DNA from: Hujiaoplasma nucleasis
GTDB lineage: Bacteria > Bacillota_I > Bacilli_A > Izemoplasmatales > Hujiaoplasmataceae
NCBI RefSeq assembly: GCF_013745115.1
Contig: NZ_CP051151.1
Location: 1,736,001 to 1,800,000 of the forward strand
Length of the DNA: 64,000 nt
Direction: 5' to 3'
Program-made: the position numbers and the translations under genes
Shown here: positions 62,308-64,000 of the stretch, in pieces
How positions within the stretch are numbered: position 1 is the first letter of the stretch
How the letters are laid out: each line of letters begins with the position of its first letter
The notes under the pieces: model-generated
The model's input: the letters and a program-made list of their open reading frames with translations, nothing else
Told to the model about the DNA's origin: nothing
Database searches by the model: none

Positions 62308-62340
62308 AGTGAATGACCAAGAAAAAGTCATTCACTTTTT
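62308..62340 (+). terminator. Rho-independent terminator of the hut operon
   Basis: AGTGAATGAC / GTCATTCACT stem, 9-base loop, T-run. Confidence 0.87.
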
Positions 62341-62399
62341 CTATGTTTTATCACAAAATAATCACAATCATTTTATGGTAATCTTCTAAATATATATGA

Positions 62400-62428
62400 T
62401 ATAATAAATCAACCGACCATGTGGTCGG
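62400..62428 (+). promoter_or_regulatory. -10 box and palindromic operator of the RND gene
   Basis: TATAAT at 62400-62405, followed by CCGACC-ATGT-GGTCGG (62413-62428), a GC-rich dyad in an AT-rich region. Position at the transcription start and shape resemble operators of TetR/AcrR-family repressors of efflux genes. No regulator gene is seen in this window. Confidence 0.65.
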
Positions 62429-62453
62429 ATTCAAATTACTAAGAGGTGTATTT

Positions 62454-64000
62454 ATGAGCAAATATAGTGTAAGAAAACCAATCACTGTATTGATGGGTAT
62501 ATTAATAATTATTGTTTTAGGAATTTATTCTGTGACAAAGTTGCCTTTGTCATTATTTCCTGATATTAACTTACCCTTTATTGTAACAGTGACAACTTAC
62601 CCTGGAGAAAATCCAGAAACTATTGAAAAAGAAGTAACTCAAAAAATTGAATCTTCTGTAGCAACTATTGGAAATTTTACAGAAATTCAATCTACAAGTT
62701 ATGAGAATTTCTCACTTTCAATCATCACTTTTGCAGAACAGACCAATATGGATACTGTTGTTATTGAGATGAGGGAGAACATTAATAACATAGAATTTGC
62801 TGAAGGGGTTGGAAATACTAGAATATTAAGGATTTCTCCTGATATGTTACCGGTAATGACCATTACTTTATCTCAGACATATGATGAAGAACTTACTGAT
62901 GAACAAATCTTAATTAGAAATACTCAATGGATTAATAATGAAGTATTAAGTAAATTAAATAGTATTGAAGGCATAGCTGATGTTACTTTAACTGGAGCTT
63001 CTGATACAGTTTTACAAATTAACTTAGATCAAGATAAATTAACTACTTATCAACTAGATCAAACAAGTGTACTTAATATTATTGAAGAACAAAGCACTTC
63101 AGGTTTGGTGGGTGTTGCCTTGGACAATGGCGAGTTGAGAATGGTTATATTAGGTAATCAACCAGAAACTTTAGAAGATATGCATAATTTACCAATTACA
63201 TTTGATGGGTCTAATGTTATTACTTTAGATGATCTTATTGTTGAAGATGGTATTGGCTATGTTGATGCTTCTGAAGACTCTTATTCAAAAATTAATGGTA
63301 AACAAGGTATTCAAATATCTTTCCAAAAACAAAGTGATATAGGTATTACTGAAGCAACCAAAAATATCTATAATACTTTGGATGATTTAGAAGAAGAATA
63401 TCCTAATGCATCATATATGGTTTTATTAGATCAAGGAGAATATATCAATCAATCGATTAATTCTGTTCTACTTAATATTGTTATTGGTGCTTTATTAGCC
63501 ATTCTTATCTTGTTTGTCTTTTTAAGAAATATAAAACCAACCATCATTGTTGGCTTAGCCATACCAATATCAGTCATAGCAGCCTTTATGTTGATGTACT
63601 TTACTGGAGTATCATTGAATCTTGTATCTATGGGTGGTTTAGCTTTAGCTATCGGGATGCTTGTTGATAATGCTGTTGTAGTGATTGAAAATATCTATCG
63701 AATGATTAATGAAGGTAAAAGTAAAAAAGAAGCTGCAATTGAGGGAGCCAAGGAAGTTGCAGGTGCGATTACGGCATCTACTTTAACAACTGTAGCAGTA
63801 TTCTTACCAATCGTCTTTGTTGAAGGATTAATATCAGATGTCTTTATGTCTATGGCGTTAACCATTGCTTATTCACTAGGTGCTAGCTTAATTATTTCTT
63901 TAACATTAGTACCAGCAATGAGTTCAAGATTTTTAGACGACCAACATATTAAAGAAGATGGAAAAGTCATTAACAAAGTTAAGACATGGTATGAAAATTC
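62454..64000 (+). CDS. RND-family (AcrB/HAE-1-like) transporter, 3' end cut by window
   Basis: First 515 codons of a gene that continues past the window. N-terminal membrane segment, then RKPITVLMGI and PLSLFPDINLPFIVV-type start of RND pumps (FPDINLPFI visible), an exported ~290-residue domain, and the TM2-TM4 block with GLAIPISVIAA and the proton-relay motif GGLALAIGMLVDNAVVVIENIYR. AAGAGGTG before ATG 62454. In a cell without an outer membrane this would act like B. subtilis SwrC, exporting amphiphiles across one membrane. Confidence 0.93.
   Translation, partial: MSKYSVRKPITVLMGILIIIVLGIYSVTKLPLSLFPDINLPFIVTVTTYPGENPETIEKEVTQKIESSVATIGNFTEIQSTSYENFSLSIITFAEQTNMDTVVIEMRENINNIEFAEGVGNTRILRISPDMLPVMTITLSQTYDEELTDEQILIRNTQWINNEVLSKLNSIEGIADVTLTGASDTVLQINLDQDKLTTYQLDQTSVLNIIEEQSTSGLVGVALDNGELRMVILGNQPETLEDMHNLPITFDGSNVITLDDLIVEDGIGYVDASEDSYSKINGKQGIQISFQKQSDIGITEATKNIYNTLDDLEEEYPNASYMVLLDQGEYINQSINSVLLNIVIGALLAILILFVFLRNIKPTIIVGLAIPISVIAAFMLMYFTGVSLNLVSMGGLALAIGMLVDNAVVVIENIYRMINEGKSKKEAAIEGAKEVAGAITASTLTTVAVFLPIVFVEGLISDVFMSMALTIAYSLGASLIISLTLVPAMSSRFLDDQHIKEDGKVINKVKTWYEN

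Overview
The window is a dense, AT-rich stretch of bacterial chromosome with about 53 genes, short gaps and many simple hairpin terminators. TGA is used as a stop (for example at 6916-6918), so this is not a Mycoplasma-type code. The gene content (groESL with a CIRCE-like site, BipA, KtrB, PepT, a six-gene Rnf operon, a hut operon, and lipoproteins with Thr/Glu/Pro linkers) suggests an anaerobic, amino-acid- and peptide-fermenting low-GC Firmicute or deep-branching Mollicute of the Acholeplasma/Izemoplasma/Haloplasma kind. That placement is inference. No rRNA, tRNA, CRISPR array, insertion sequence or prophage was seen.

Layout. 1-2.5 kb: end of mutY facing groES-groEL. 2.6-11.3 kb: DUF2254 membrane protein, zinc-ribbon protein, cupin, a three-gene mhq-like operon (ring-cleavage-type dioxygenase, MarR regulator, carboxylesterase) under a 24-bp palindromic operator, an ABC exporter, a MATE pump and an Old Yellow Enzyme. 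11.4-18.4 kb: ribosomal protein L25, then an envelope region with an ECF sigma factor, its putative membrane anti-sigma factor, a lipoprotein paralogous to that factor's outer domain, an M6-type lipoprotein metalloprotease on an 18-unit repeat stalk, a secreted endonuclease I and a small FnIII-like secreted protein. 18.5-31.8 kb: peptidases (M29, PepT), gamma-glutamyltransferase, LDH2-type dehydrogenase, MsrB, SagB-like nitroreductase, acyltransferase-zinc ribbon fusion, AAC(3)-like acetyltransferase, an alpha/beta hydrolase-acyltransferase-zinc ribbon trio and a PadR-toastrack pair. 32-46 kb: KtrB, a guanylate kinase-like protein, GNAT, thioredoxin with a reductase that lacks the NADPH motif, a lipoprotein, HAD phosphatase, BipA, a second ABC exporter, arginine decarboxylase-agmatinase, chorismate mutase and threonine aldolase.

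46.1-55.1 kb is the most striking region: an Rnf operon (C-D-G2-G-E-A-B) with an extra large RnfG-like subunit carrying three FMN-attachment motifs and a minimal 99-residue RnfB, followed by an 829-residue lipoprotein made of a triplicated 260-residue unit, each unit with two FMN-binding-like domains. Together these look like a flavin wire from the membrane redox pump to the cell exterior. 55.2-62.3 kb: a complete histidine-to-glutamate operon (hutH, hutU, ftcD, hutI, fchA) ending with a transaldolase-like gene, with a cre-like site at its promoter. The window ends inside an RND transporter gene with a palindromic operator.

Taken together, the cell would take up peptides, ferment histidine and other amino acids, make putrescine, and dispose of or conserve reducing power through ferredoxin, Rnf and possibly exported flavoproteins. 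The thioredoxin reductase that appears unable to bind NADPH fits a ferredoxin-centred redox economy.
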